Below, piece after piece: positions 40,618 through 57,200 of a stretch of 64,000 nucleotides of DNA (position 1 is the first letter of the stretch; each line of letters opens with the position of its first letter). Location of the stretch: NCBI GenBank assembly GCA_019914945.1, contig CM034099.1, positions 19,866,704-19,930,703 on the forward strand. The letters run 5' to 3'. This stretch comes from Typha latifolia. Its lineage: Eukaryota; Streptophyta; Magnoliopsida; Poales; Typhaceae. The notes below the pieces were generated by a model. It was given only the letters and a program-made list of their open reading frames with translations. It was not told the origin of the DNA and did no database searches. A program made the translations under genes and the position numbers.

Positions 40618-41700
40618 TTGAAGAGCAACATGTAACTAATGTTAGATGTATTATGCTACTCTGTTGCACCGCAACAGGGTTTGTAAAGAATTGCAGACGC
40701 ACGTATCCGGCTCCAGCAATTTGAAATTCGGAGATTGTTGCAACAATTGTTGCTCCAACGATTCACATCTGAGTACCATGTCAAGGCTGCGGACTACAGT
40801 CGACTATGAAACTGTAACACGCATGTGTGGCCATATTTATTTCGTGGCCCGTCATTCCACTTAATCTTTGTTGTCAGTTGAGAGAGAACATGAAATGTAA
40901 TCCTTGGTGTAAAACGTTTCACTTTTATTATAGCAATGAAATATGTGGTCTTATTTATTAAATGTCTCTGCTTTGGTTTTTTTTTTTTTTTTCTTTTCTC
41001 TCAAGGTTAGAGCTGCTGATGAATCCTTGATTTATGTCTGATTTTCACCCAAGCTGCTAATGATTGTTTTACTGGGGCACTGGCAGCGGCACACTATTTG
41101 ACTAAAGTAAGTTTTCTTTCGTCTTGAGATAGTTCTGACCTGCCAAGTGAAAAACTAGTAACCTATGACCAAAAATGCTCAAAATTAGACACAGTAGCTT
41201 GTCGAGTATCAAGTTGGATTCGTATTCTAGTCAATGTGCTTGCCTCTGATGTCTCTGGTGTATGTTTTCCCTCGAACGGCCTATCATTGAAGGATGTTAC
41301 AACATGCGAATGTGAATTGATCAACCGATCTTGAGATACAGAATTTTGTACTTTGATTGCCATATCAGAGGTTTTGCAAGATGATCAATCTTCCAAGCTG
41401 TGCACATAATTAAAAGCTTCTTGGCCACAAGCTATAAGGCTATCTACATGAGATGACGTACCACAACTATGAAACAATTGTTTTTTTTTTGGGGGTTAAA
41501 TCTTAATAGAATATAATTAAGCAAAAGGACGTTATACATCAATATCACTAATAAGGAGACGTAATGAGGCTGATAGCTCATTCCCAGCATTATAAACATC
41601 CCTTCAACAACCTCCAACCTCCCAGTTATTACCTAACTACTACATGGCAACAAGATCTAAGAATGAAGATAGGCTACAAGGCAAACAAAATAATTTCAAG
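40618..41700. other. Convergent spacer between myosin and OXS3-like genes
   Basis: This should hold both 3' UTRs. The myosin 3' UTR probably ends near 40950, after AT-rich sequence. T-rich runs lie at 40978-40993 and 41479-41490. I see no gene here. Confidence 0.6.
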
Positions 41701-43968
41701 CTACTGAGTCCTCTTGTTCTTATCCATAGGAGCAAAAGAGCAACTTGAACTCGTTACTCGCAGATCCATCATCGAGAATGATCTTGCAGGAATTGATGAT
41801 ATTTGAAGTGGGGAAGAACTGAGTGGTGAAGCAACAGTGGCAGTAGTATGAGGTTTTCCATGTGGGTGAAGGGGAGGAAGCACCCTAGATGGCTCATGCT
41901 CTTCTTCGCTGCTATTGCCAATGCTGCCTGAGCTGCACCTGCCAATGGGAATTGTCATGCTCCTGCTGGAATTTGTGAGTCTCTTGGCAATGCCACCTTC
42001 CATGGCAGTCAACTGTTCCTTTTGTGGCTTGTCACACATAATACTGAGAGAAAGTAGATTTTTCCGCTTCCTGCTGTAGGCATTCTCTGGCTTACTGAGG
42101 TCCTTAGCAGAAGGAGATGAAGATACATCTCCAAGGTAGGTGAAAGATTTAGATTTGCCACAGTAGAACCTGGATATGCCACGCCTGCCAAAAGTGAAGG
42201 AATCACCCTTCAGTAAACCACAGACAGTAACATGATTATCTATAAAATGCAACATTTAACTATCACTTTGACGTATTATTTAGTGAAAACAAAAAAAATC
42301 ACATCATGAGTGAAACAGAGACATTCCACAAATGGACTTATGAGAGGACAGATCCTTGTCAAAGCAAGTATTATGACAGCAACGGATCACAAAATTAATA
42401 TAAGTAATAAAAAGTTCATATATAATTCATTGTAAGAAGCATCCAACTGTCAGTATAGAACAGCAAGATATGTTTGATAGTGTACTACATGCATCATATT
42501 TAGGTCATGCATGTTTTAGGACAATCTGATAGGCTGTTACAAGGAAAACACAGTTTCTAGTCCATATCTGTTGTAATCTCTGCAACTCAAATCAGGTACC
42601 AGCTTATGCAATATATACATGCATGCTACGTTAGTGGATCATGGGATTACTGAAGAGTTTTAAGTGTAGTATCAGAAGTTATGCAAGCTGATCTTTCTCA
42701 ACTTAGTTTATACTCAATGAAAACTTTTGCAGTATGCATCAAAAGAACCCATTTTAATAAATGTCAATCTAGTTTAAACAACAACAAACAACATTCCAAC
42801 AAATATATGCAGCATCTCTCTTGGATGCATACAATGTGTTCCAAAGGCTAATAAGAGGATTAATATTGCTAAACCAGCTTTCATGCCTCATGGTGCATGG
42901 TATGTTATTAACAAAGAGAGGACCTTCCTTTTACCTTCCAGTGGTCGAATCAAAGTTTCATCCTGGCGCAAAAAAAGAAAAATAAAATAAAGAAAGGTTC
43001 TGAAAGGAATAGCTTAGGAGTATTATCAGATCTTGGTACTCACATATGTCATGTATTAAGGCGCTTGTACAATCACAAATCAAACCCAACATAATCCATG
43101 AAGAAGTGATGAACTATTTGCTGCCAGACATCACCAGTCACCATAGATGTACCATTAGCATAGCCAAGTTCCAGCCATTAAGGTTTCAATAAAATGAGAT
43201 GTGAATCAACAAGAACAGTTATAAGAAATAGAGGATTTAATTTTTTAAATCTCGAGAAAGATCTATTTTGAAATGATGTTCCATAACCAACAGATATTTC
43301 ATTGCAAAAGTTTAAGCACATGCACGAACTCACGGCACCAGAAAAGTAAATCATTTTCCACAAAATAATTTATGTATAAGAAAGAGAAAACCCAGTTCAA
43401 TCATAAGTGAGAAAATTGTATCAAATAAAAAAGTATGAAAGATTGATAACTAGAGCAGGTAATCAGTAGAAATTTCAATGAGAAAAATTAGCTTTCTCCT
43501 ACGGCCAAAAAGAAGGTATCCGTCGAAGAAATTCTTAATGTACACCTCATTTCTCTAGCATGCTCGACCAAAAACACCACCGCAAGTAAACTCCCAGAGA
43601 TCGTCAAAAAAGTTATAAAAAATGCAACTTTCTCACATTAATTGCATCAATACGACCAAATTAGAAGAAAAATATGAAGGAAAGTGCACAAACGACCTAA
43701 GTTACGATCTTCACCTCATCGGAAGTGAGTCCTCCAATGCATCCATCACATCGAGCGGCCCCTTGTACAAGCTCTGCACCTCCCTCTCCTCGCCGTCCGA
43801 TCCCGACCCCGCCGCAGAGCAATCGCTATTCTTCCCGATCGACGACGAGCTAGAAGTCTCCGCCGCCTCCGGGAGCGGCGGCTCCGCCTCGTAGACCGAG
43901 ATGCATGTGACCCCTCGGACGAACCCCGACCGTCCGATCTCCCTCCCCCTCTCCAGAGCGATCGACAT
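41701..43968 (-). CDS. OXIDATIVE STRESS 3 (OXS3)-like protein
   Basis: A small nuclear stress-tolerance protein family in plants; OXS3 members have been tied to tolerance of heavy metals and oxidative stress, probably through chromatin (family knowledge). Two exons, 43968-43715 and 42184-41701, join in phase to give 245 aa. The family signature is present: SSSSSIGKNSD (about residues 40-49), EVQSLYKGPLDVMDALED (63-80), then SLPMRRGISRFYCGKSKSF across the splice junction, and KRKNLLSL. The Ser-rich C-terminal half is poorly conserved. The start ATG at 43968 was chosen because upstream in-frame codons lack ATG. The first exon is GC-rich; the 1.5 kb intron is AT-rich with nothing recognisable in it. 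Exact biochemical activity is unknown. Confidence 0.9.
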
Positions 43969-44150
43969 CCGTCCGATCCCGGTGTGGTCGAATCCACAGT
44001 CAGGATTCAACAACCTCACCTGATCTCTTCGATCACGAGAGCGCCATGACCATTACAGCTCCGACGAAGGGTATGAAACAAGCAAGAGAGGAAAAAGGAG
44101 ACAGCTTTAGGGAAGACACAGCTACTCGTAGCTAATTAACAAAATAATTA

Positions 44151-44515
44151 GACAAACTTATCAAAAACACCCTACATTTACCTTTATTACATTCATACCT
44201 CGTTTAGATATTTATCATTTGCGCTTGCTTAAAATGCATAAAACATACTCGCCCATTAGTTTTTTCTTTTCTTAAACATCATTTACCTGAGTTAAAAATA
44301 ACTATAAATATAAAATAACATCAATATTTTATATTTTATATTTTTATTTTTAAAAGTAACGAAATATTTTATTATGTTAGCTACTACTATGGAAAAAATT
44401 AACTTCAATTATTTTTTGAAACATTAAAAGCAGAAAATAGATTGAATGATAAATAATCTACATGATTATGAATGATAATTAAAGGTAAAGATAGGGTGTA
44501 TTTGATAAATTTCCC
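44151..44515. mobile_element. MITE with about 40-bp terminal inverted repeats
   Basis: The left end contains TTATCAAAAACACCCTACAT then TTACCTTTATTACATTCATA. The inverted right end contains TTATCAAATACACCCTATCT then TTACCTTTAATTATCATTCATA, so the arms match over about 40 bp with few differences. The outermost bases GACAAA/GGGAAA also align. It is 365 bp and AT-rich, with no open frame. The target duplication is obscured by the A-run after 44515, so the superfamily is uncertain (Mutator-like ends are suggested). Confidence 0.75.
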
Positions 44516-45007
44516 AAAAAAAAAAAATAATGGCAGCATTGGTGCTTACTTAGCTGTTCTCAATAGTTAATTAGACTAAATTAAGGATGGGGATTAGATT
44601 AGAGTAACAGGTTGGGGACCTTATCTGCTTATCCTCTCGTCCTCTGCTCACTTATAAGTTGAATACTAATACAATATTTGCCTAGTTCGAAATAAATATT
44701 ACTAACCAAGTCTATAACTATTGGACCAAAAGAATAGCCCCAAAAGACTAACCCAATCATTGTGGGTTTTTAGGTGAGTTTCTGGGGGCAACTTATGTTA
44801 GTGTCCGTAACCTAACCCAACTACATGGTCACATGAGATGTCCAGATGGTGACGCGTGTAGGTTGCATTACATGGACGGTTGATGGTGAATCTCCCGGCG
44901 TTGATCCCGAATTCATCATCTCAAGCTTATCCGACTCGTACGGCCCGAATAAACGATGACTCCACCGTGACAAATGCTCATGCTTTTATTAATATATAAG
45001 ATAAGAT

Positions 45008-45310
45008 TTTTTTATTAGCTTAGAGACTAAATATGAGCATGACAAAGGCCCAACTCTTTCTAGATACTAGATACTAGATACAGAGGTACTTAGACTCTAC
45101 CGAGTTTTTAGCTGCTAGTCTAAGCTTCAAGTCATATGCGTCGTCGAATAATTTTTTCAAACTAAACGCTCCTGAGACTTGCTCTAAATTATTTGTGTTG
45201 TCGAGCTGTTCCTTCAAACTAACCGTACTGTCAAACCATCAACCGAATTGAACCAAGCCATCAAACCTTATGACCTTGTTGGTCATGAAAAGTTACCTAC
45301 CAACTCAGTT
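45008..45310 (-). mobile_element. tRNA-derived SINE, family copy A
   Basis: Homologous throughout to the copy at 47399-47772: shared CATATGCGTCG(T/C)CGAA, CTGTTC(C)TTC(C)AA and CATCAACC(G/A)AAT words in the same order. It lies on the minus strand, with a short T-run tail at its left end and TTGGTCATG...ACCTACCAACT at the tRNA-like right end. The 16-bp duplication ATATATAAGATAAGAT/ATATATAAGATTAGAT (44992-45007 and 45311-45326) has one mismatch. It is shorter than copy B, lacking sequence near the tRNA-like head. Confidence 0.75.
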
Positions 45311-46824
45311 ATATATAAGATTAGATAAGATAAATCTCCGAAAAAAACGGAAAATAGGTCAATCGCGAAATATATTCGATGATGATAAATATATAACATT
45401 TTAATATTATAAAATAAGTTTTTATAACTGTGGCAGGAGTTTCAATCGGACGGCTCTGAGATATTTTTGGGGACCATCTTCTACTTTTTGGTTGATCGTG
45501 ACGACTCTTATCCATCGATAAGATAACCGGAACAGTGCATAGAGTTTTATATGCGGGAATGATCTCCGCCGTCGAATAACGACTGCACACCAATGTTAGT
45601 CAAAGTAGAATCTGCTGCTAAATAATGGTGACAAGTGGTTGTCATCTTAATGTCATCGGGCAAGCCAAAGGAATCATGCACCCAAAACTAAGGGATCTTG
45701 TATCACTTTTATTAGACTCTTAATTTTGAATCATCTATTAAGACCTTATCCAATCTATATGTAGAAGTCGGTCACCATAGTTGCAAATTCTTTAAGTATG
45801 ACATTAGAAGCCCTCATATTATCTGCAAATGAAGTAGATTATGGCAGATATTTATTTATTTTTTTGTTCTTTTTGTTCTTTAATGGCTGGAACAATGATG
45901 TCATCAGAAGATCTAAATAGAGATCCACAGGAGCCGCAAAATCATTATCTATCGAGCCATGAGGATGTGGTGGTTTCACATCTTGCCTTTCGTTTTCGAT
46001 CGTCGGCAGAAGTCCTTATCTCCTCAGCTTTTTGTTGATGGCGAACCAAACTATGTCTTAAGCGAGACAAGTGGGACATCATAAATAGACCACATCATCT
46101 CATCTCCATTGTTGTACACAAAATTGTGAGCAGTGACTACGTTAACAACAATCTCAGGCCACCAAACTGCTCTTATTTCCTTAGCCGAAGGATGGCAATC
46201 ACTACAAGGATTGGTGATGGATTAGGTTAGGTTTACTGGGACCATTTGCAGCCCTAGTGTCCGAGAGAAGCACAATGGACGGCTCTTATGGCTCTTCTCT
46301 TGCAGTAGAAACCTAAACGATGCCGTAATAAAGCTTTCGCTACTTATTAATTTATTTGTTATATAATACTTTAAAACTAATAGCTGCAGATAACAAAGTT
46401 TCTTCCATTGTTTGTGTGTATAATCTAGTTACAACTACTAAGCCCCTCCAGAAAAGGGTTTACGATGATACAAAGGATTTATAGACAATTCAAATAAGTG
46501 CATTGGCAAATATCATAAACCGGGCTATCAACGATATATTATTAAGATCACCTCAGAAAAATAAATCAACTCCATGGTACAAAGACAGATAAGGTGAGGT
46601 GTAATTTGTTCTATTTATTTAGTGTATATGACCTCCTCCTTTCCAAAGCATATGTGACATTTGGATTTTTGAAGAATAACCTGCCAAATAATGATTTAGG
46701 AGCATTAAGTGTTGATTGCAAATATATAAAGAAAAAGAGAAATTTGAAATAAAAAAAAAACATAAGAGTGTTACCTTTCACACTATTCCAATTTCCCTAT
46801 AATTCTTACTGTTTCTCCAACTCC

Positions 46825-50392
<3,568 letters not shown>

Positions 50393-50415
50393 TTGTAAAG
50401 CTTTCGGATTTGTTA

Positions 50416-51565
50416 CCTGCAAGGAAGTTTGGATTAATGTCAAACTCCTATCTCATAAGTGAATATATAGAGCCCTTGTTTATTTCTATACAAGGTCAGA
50501 ACGGCACCTGAGTAAGTTTATGGAGTAAATTCTATTAGAGTTTGTTGAATGAAATTTCTTTTATCTTATCTAGATGTTGACAATGCCAAATAGCTATTTG
50601 TCGGAAAGAATTGAAGGTCTTCTAATATAACTTTATTCACAAAACTTACAACATTGTTTTCATACCATGATCCATGTTCCAACAGATAAAATTTTGCATG
50701 ATGAGCACTGGAGGATACGAAGGTAAGGAAGGCCACATCAAAGACATGCTCTTAACAGCAACATCTCCTATTAACGATACTATTGAAATGCATATACCAC
50801 ATTATTCGACTACCAAAAGGGGTAGGCTAATGTATGTAATAGACAACAACCTGAAAATGATCCGTCGGTAAACACTTCCCAACTTAGCTCTGGCGTCATC
50901 CTTAAGAACAAATTACTCTCTAAAACCTTCTCTATCTAGAGATCTAGGTCAAATCAAGTAAAACACAAGTTTCTTTACGGCAGAGAGGCCCTTTCCAAAG
51001 ATTTGTGGAACTATACTTCCATCACTCTAGCGAGAAAGAATTATCTGGAGAAAAACAATATCAACAAACAGATTGGATAACAAATACTAATTAGTGTAAA
51101 TTCCACATTTCTCACAACAGGAATCACCAATATGTTAAATTCTTAAGCCGTTACTTCATCAACAAATTGATATGTCGAAATTTGGATCTCTCTAACACCA
51201 GATCTAGACAAGATTTGCTCTAAAGTAACCATCAACAGTAGAAGAAAGCAACAATAATCCCAATTCCACCAGATATATCATGCACAAAGAGTATAGGATC
51301 ATTTTACGAGCAAAAGAACCATAATTAAACAACACGACCAACAAAATCAGGAAAAATGTGACAACCTAAGCAGATCATTGCACAAAGACAATACCGGCAT
51401 TAGATCCGGAGAATGAGATAGGAAGAACAGATCAAGAGATGGAATCGGCACCTAGTAAGAGGCGAGAGGTTGGTGGAGCGGAGTTTCAGACCTCAATGGG
51501 AGAGAGAGAGAGAGAGAGAGAGAGGAAGAGAAGGATCAAGATCCAAGTTGCCCTTGGCAATGGAA
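50416..51565 (-). promoter_or_regulatory. UMP-CMP kinase 5' leader with UTR intron
   Basis: Upstream of the start codon (50392-50390) the leader runs to an acceptor CCTTGCAG|GTAACA, exon start 50416. The matching donor ACTAG|GTGCC ends a 5' UTR exon at 51452. This implies an intron of about 1 kb in the leader, common in plant housekeeping genes. The transcription start is inferred at about 51565, from the TATA box at 51590-51596. Confidence 0.6.
51500..51525. repeat. (AG)n / (CT)n microsatellite in a 5' UTR exon
   Basis: Twelve or more AG units on the plus strand read as CT on the sense strand of the UMP-CMP kinase leader. CT runs in 5' UTRs are common in plants and can affect transcription or translation. 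Confidence 0.9.
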
Positions 51566-51589
51566 CCAATTCCTCTGATATAGTGGACG

Positions 51590-51596
51590 TTATATA
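51590..51596 (-). promoter_or_regulatory. TATA box of the UMP-CMP kinase gene
   Basis: TATATAA on the minus strand, about 140 bp upstream of the predicted UTR donor at 51452, immediately preceded by a CGCGCGCG run. Confidence 0.55.
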
Positions 51597-51766
51597 CGCG
51601 CGCGCGGGGAGATCTTCCTCCAACTTGCGACGAATTCTTATTATTATTAAACGTTGAACCCTATAATACGAAAAAGCACTCACTCACCATTTTATTATCA
51701 ACTTTGTAGATCATGTAATGTTCACATATTATTTTGTAATAAAAGAATCTAACGGATAACTACCTG

Positions 51767-51769
<3 letters not shown>

Positions 51770-51800
<31 letters not shown>
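51770..51800. repeat. (AT)n microsatellite
   Basis: A TA run of about 15 units upstream of the UMP-CMP kinase promoter. Confidence 0.95.
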
Positions 51801-51807
<7 letters not shown>

Positions 51808-52361
51808 TTTCTATAGTTAAGAAGGCTAATATATTATGAAAAATAAATGAGAAATCTATTTTAGATGTAATTATCTCTTATTATTATTATGAGACGAAAT
51901 CTGCGATGAACGATTACGAGAGGGAAGAGCGAGATGCCAACCCACGACTCGGCACGTTACGAACGTGAGGTAGTAGGTCGCGTTATGTGCTGCTTCCCCC
52001 TCCCTAATTACTTTTCGGAAAAGGATTATTTAAAATTCGGTATTAATAACATTTTCAAATATTTGAAATCCATAAATTCTAAATCATCTCTCTCGCAAAT
52101 CAAGTTGTTACAGCTGCTGTAGTTATTTGTTTGGGATGGGTTTGGTTGAATATGATTCAATTGTCATCAATACCACCTAATTATATTAGGAATAAGAATA
52201 TATAAGGATAAGAAGAGGGAGGGACAGCTAGACAGGAATTTAAGGACCTGATTCTCACTCAATAGAATACCAATCCATAACTAAGCAGGGCTTGGTGTCT
52301 GACAGAAGAATATCTACAATAGAGGGTGGCAAAGAGTAAATGCACCACAGTAAGAGCTCTA

Positions 52362-52516
52362 GTTGGGTGGAAGCCTCCCCCAGCTAGTTGGATTAAGATC
52401 AACACAACGAATCCTTTATAAAAGGTGACGCCCAAGGCAAACCGAACCGGATCATGATGGAGTTGGATGTTGAGGCTCTGATCAAAGTGCTTGAAGAGAA
52501 GGAACCTGAACCGTAG
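52362..52516 (+). pseudogene. LINE RNase H-like remnant
   Basis: Plus-strand reading gives VGWKPPPASWIKINTTNPL, the standard opening of the RNase H-like domain at the end of plant LINE ORF2 proteins. After a frame break comes KGDAQGKPN and MELDVEALIKVLEEKEPE, resembling a later helix of the same domain. The middle is deleted and stops are present. It cannot be functional. Confidence 0.55.
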
Positions 52517-52890
52517 AGAATTAGGTGGTCTCGTTGACACGTGCTGGACTTTAATTACTAGTTTTTTAAAGATTAAATTCCTTCGTATCTATAGGGAAGG
52601 GAATCGAGCGACCGATTGAATGGCCAATTTTGGTAGAGGGGCAACCTAGTATGTTTGTTGCGAAGGGGATAACTCTGCCCCACCTGATTTTGATGTTTTG
52701 ATCAATTTGGACAGAAGTGGTATCACTAGGACCACCGTTGTAAATATTAGTTGATTTCAGTAAGGTGCATTTCGTCCAGATTGCTCAAAAGCTTAGGACA
52801 TACTTCTTGCCATCACCCGGTGGATAATATAGAGGGAGCCCAATGTCAGAATTTTCCAATTCATGGCTCTCGCCCTGCATGTTTCCTGGT

Positions 52891-53151
52891 CTATCTTTTA
52901 CCCCGTTGGTGAAAACTAAACCATTTGAAGTGAAGTGATTCGAAAATGTATTGGGTGGAATTACAATAGAATAAAATATGTTCTACAGACTCCAAAGCGG
53001 TATTACGAACAGGACAAACAATAGGGCCTGTGTGACATTTCCAGTAGACAACTACACATTTAACTAGAGGAGAATATAGTAAAAATTTTGAACTGTTACC
53101 CAATAATCCACTATAGCAATATGCATACCTCTTTTCAAAGTTGTGCTGCAT
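52891..53151 (-). pseudogene. LINE reverse-transcriptase zinc-binding (zf-RVT) remnant
   Basis: Minus-strand reading contains CPVRNTALESVEHILFYC, the zf-RVT pattern that follows reverse transcriptase in plant LINEs (usually CPxCxxxxESxxHLLFxC). One expected Cys is replaced by Arg. No intact polymerase region is seen next to it. Orientation is opposite to the RNase H fragment 400 bp away. Confidence 0.6.
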
Positions 53152-54239
53152 TCTTTGAAAGTGAGACTCGTTTTTCTATCTGCAGGTCTTGGCTGTCGTT
53201 AAAATATTTCTTATCTGATAATGAATTCCAGAAGCGGAGCGAGCAAAGAGAGCAAAGTCACAAAAATTCTGACAAATATCATAACATCTTTAAGCCTTAC
53301 AGTCTGCCATTTATCCCACATAGATGATGCTGCTCTGTTAGTCTCTGGCTCTCGCATCAGTTGCCAAAATATCACAATGAAGCAAACATGCCATATTCTA
53401 TTATCCACTACCACAATTCCCAAATATCAAAACAAGAAAATAACTCAATTTGAGTAGTAAATGACGAAAACTGGAAGCTGAAACCTGAGAGATTCGAATG
53501 AATTGGATTTTTACGACAAAAAAATCAAAAGAATACATCAATTCTGGTAAAGCAAAGCAAAACAAAGCATTACAGATCAAACGTTGTGTGCTATAACTAC
53601 CAGAGCGTGACTGGCAGTAGAATTTTCACAGCCAACAGCATGAATAGTAGTCAAAGTTATACAGAATTAAGAAGAATCATACATGAGCATTTTAACTAGA
53701 ACCTCACAAACTATACAGATAGTTGTCAAAGATCACACGTGGACAGTTATATTGCAGCTGTCCAGAATCTTTGCAACCACAAGATTCTATGGAAAGCAGT
53801 CATAAGAAAGATATCAAGAGCCTGTGGATCACTTGGGATTAGAATGATGTCATAGCTTCCCTCACTGGAGCAAAGCAACAAAAGGTTTGTAAAAGTGCTT
53901 CTGCCTACCAGGTCTCCCTCCGTACTTGATTTTTTTTTGTTGCAGAAAGCTAATCGCTTTAAAGCGTTTCTGAAACATTTAACTGTATTAATAATAGGAA
54001 ATGAAAGAGGACAGTGGAAAAGATGAGATAAGGATACAAAATATTTAATCAACTTTTCAGTCAACATAACAGCCCCCTTCATCCGTTTAACCCAGCTTCC
54101 ACATTTCAAATGGATTAAGGGACTTACTGTACAATTCATTTGTACGATAAATCAATGGACATACTAGAACATGTTGACATAGTAATTATAGGCGTAGGTC
54201 AGCTTCTCCTGCCACCCTGGCAAGAGAGGGAGGAATTGG

Positions 54240-57200
54240 TCAGCTTCTCCAACCACCCCGGCCAGAGGCGGTGAGCCCTCCCTCGTACATCCGCTGGATT
54301 TCCTCCCTATACTCAGTCAAAGACTTGTGCGGAAGGGCTGGTGTTAGCTCCACCACATCCCCCATATGCAGCTTCTGACTGGGGTCGCTCACAGGCTCGT
54401 GATTCAGTCTTGGCCTCAATTCCTCTTTCAGAGGGAAACTGTAAGCGCTCCATCTCGAGCTCCCTCCGCCAATTCTTTCCAATAAATTTGTCACAGTTGA
54501 GTTTGCTGGGAACTCATGCACAGACATCTGAAATCACCAACAACCACGTCAACTAAGTGACTGTCTAAACATTATATCGTCAGTAATGCAAAGGGGTTAT
54601 AGAAAGATGTAACTGAGTGAAGGGAAAATCATGCCTCCGTGTTCTTACTACAAAAAAGAGAAAATGTACAAACAAAATTCACATCGACAAGAACAAACCT
54701 TTTCATTTTCCAGCATGATGATGAAAATGGGTCCATCGTGGTTGCACTGGCGTGTGTATGAATAAGGACAGTCATCAGAATGAGAAGGAAACGGGCATGG
54801 TGGCCTAATAATATTGGAGTTGCCAAAAGACAAGGACTTATCATTGCCCATTGTTTCACACTGCCAAGTGACAACCCATCTTGCCCATTCCACCATCTGG
54901 AGCACAAATGAGTGCTTGCAGCTACCTTCCTTGTATCTCCAATGCGCAGCAAATCCATATTCTGCTTGTAAATGCATTTCCCTTGTTCGGATCTGAACTT
55001 CCAGTGGGAGCATATCTTCACTCTGAACAACAGTGTGTAGAGATTGGTACCTGCAACTAATGATCAGCAGGAAGTCCGAGTTTCAATATTGAATTAAAAT
55101 ATCAGAATACTCAATCACATACCCATTCAATTTGGGATGACTTATGTAGTCCTTGAATTTTCCAAGAGCTTTTGGCCACAACTTATGAACAATATCCAGC
55201 GCTTTATAACAGTCTTCTTTGTTATCTACTATTAGGCGTAAACCATGGATATCATGGATCTCATCCACACTCAGCTTCTTCCTGAGAAAGTTTTGTAGCA
55301 ACCTAGTTAGCCTCATATAGTAAACAAGAATTGCAATTTCTGAAGTAGAAACTTCATTATAGTGCAGATAACAAAGAAACTATGTAGAAACATTTGTAAA
55401 TTAGAAGGATAAACACACTTTAGCATCTTGCAGTAGATACTGTACAAGCTCTTATGCCTCCCAGATAGAACATGATAAGGAACACCTTCATCTTTTAAAC
55501 CATTTTCTAGTTTCTCCACAGAAGATGCAATAAGTCCTTCATCAAAGGATTTCATAAGTTTGGAGGATAACTCCTTGTGCTGCTCCGGATTCAGATGCTT
55601 GAAGCAAATATTTTCTAACTTCTCTTTCCAACTAGAGATTCCTAATCTATTGGCTAAGGGCACAAAGATCTCCAAGGTCTCTTTTGCAAATCTCTGTTGT
55701 TTTACCATAGGTAGTGCTTCTAAAGTCATCATGTTATGCAGCCGATCTGCCAGCTTTATGAGAACAGCTCTGGCATCAGCCATCGCAAGAAACATTGTAT
55801 GTAACCTGTCAGCCTCAACAGTTTTGCTTGCAGTGTTGCTGTCACGAGCAAGTTTGCTTAAATGGCTTAACTTTGAGACCTGGATAAGTTGCAAAGAAGC
55901 AGTTAAAGTTTTATCTTCCGAGTCTATAAGCAATAGTAGATTCAGCTATAATAATTTGAAACGCAAATGTCTAATAATAGATTTAGCTCTAATTTGAACA
56001 CAAATGTCTACAACAATGTACTAATTCCCCCCCTCCCCCAAAAAAAACAAAAAGATAGGACTGCTTCAGATAGTTAGATAGTTATAATTTATAAAAAGTT
56101 TCTTATAGGTAGAAGTCCTATTACCAGAAAAAGAGGTACCTCATCAGCTGATACCATAAAAGCAATAGAGAACAAATTAATGGATCACACGGATGCTACA
56201 GTGAAGATCTTGCCAAATGATCGCATCAATATTCATCTAATAATTCATCACTATACAGATGGATAAATTATCTGTACGTAAGTGTCAGAACTGTGTACTT
56301 TTCATCTAACACGCCACTGGGAACACTATTTAAAAGATGACTCAGAAATATCCTGATTATCATATGTATGAAATAGTATTATACTATTATCACAAACAAA
56401 CAACCAGTCTACATCTGTCAATCCAATATATCTGGTCATTAAATAACTGTGAGATAAAGAAAAGCCACACTTCTTGATAGTCTAGCTAGCTATGCAAAAC
56501 AAATAAAGAACAGGCAGGCCAAGAATAATCTGATAACTTATAAAGTGAAATCAGTCAATCACAGTTCTCATTCTCCACAAAGAACAGTTACATGCATCTC
56601 TGATTCCAAACTAACAATAATAACCTTCCAGTAAAAGATCTGAGATTAATAAGATTTAATCTAACCATTATCGAAGTGAATAGAAAATAAGTGGATGGAA
56701 TGATAATAAGATAAATAGATATAAAGCAAATCCATGATCTGTTAATTTGACGTGGCCTAATAATGTGTCTTCAGGTATTCTGAAAATTAACTGGAAAAGT
56801 AGTAAATGGCACAGAAGGACCCATCAAACTAGACAAGAAAGTTTTGCACTACAAGTATTCTGATAATTAACTAAAAAAGTAGTAAATGGCCATCTCTCCA
56901 TGATATAAAATGTTGAAACAGAATTGAGGAAATTGACCGTAAAAAAATAAAATAAAATAAAAAGAACATACCCCTTCAACAAGATCAGCTACACCAGCTC
57001 CAAACATATGAAATATATGATCATAATCCATAAAAGAATCATCTATTGTATCATGTAAAAGCCCTGCAGACACTACTGTAGCATTAGCACCAATCTTTGC
57101 CAACAGAACTGCAGTCTCCACACAGTGCTGTAAGTACGGATCTCCGCTCGCCCTCATCTATCAATTCATAAAAAGATATATCAACTTCATTAAAACCTTC

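Larger units (their letters stand above)
43969..46824. other. Intergenic region upstream of OXS3-like gene
   Basis: It contains the OXS3-like promoter, a MITE (44151-44515) and a SINE (45008-45310). The rest (about 45330-46820) is AT-rich with only short, motif-free open frames. It also holds the 3' UTR of the UMP-CMP kinase gene at its right end. Confidence 0.6.

Noticed and set aside
43746..43997. 83-codon Arg/Gly-rich minus-strand open frame over OXS3-like exon 1
   Set aside because: Alternative phase of a GC-rich exon; the OXS3 signature lies in the other frame.
45841..46038. 65-codon plus-strand open frame upstream of OXS3-like gene
   Set aside because: No recognisable domain, no splice-supported extension, length expected by chance.
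54629..55030. 133-codon minus-strand open frame over RSH exon 5
   Set aside because: Out of phase with the conserved synthetase sequence [17 protein letters not shown], which occupies the same DNA.
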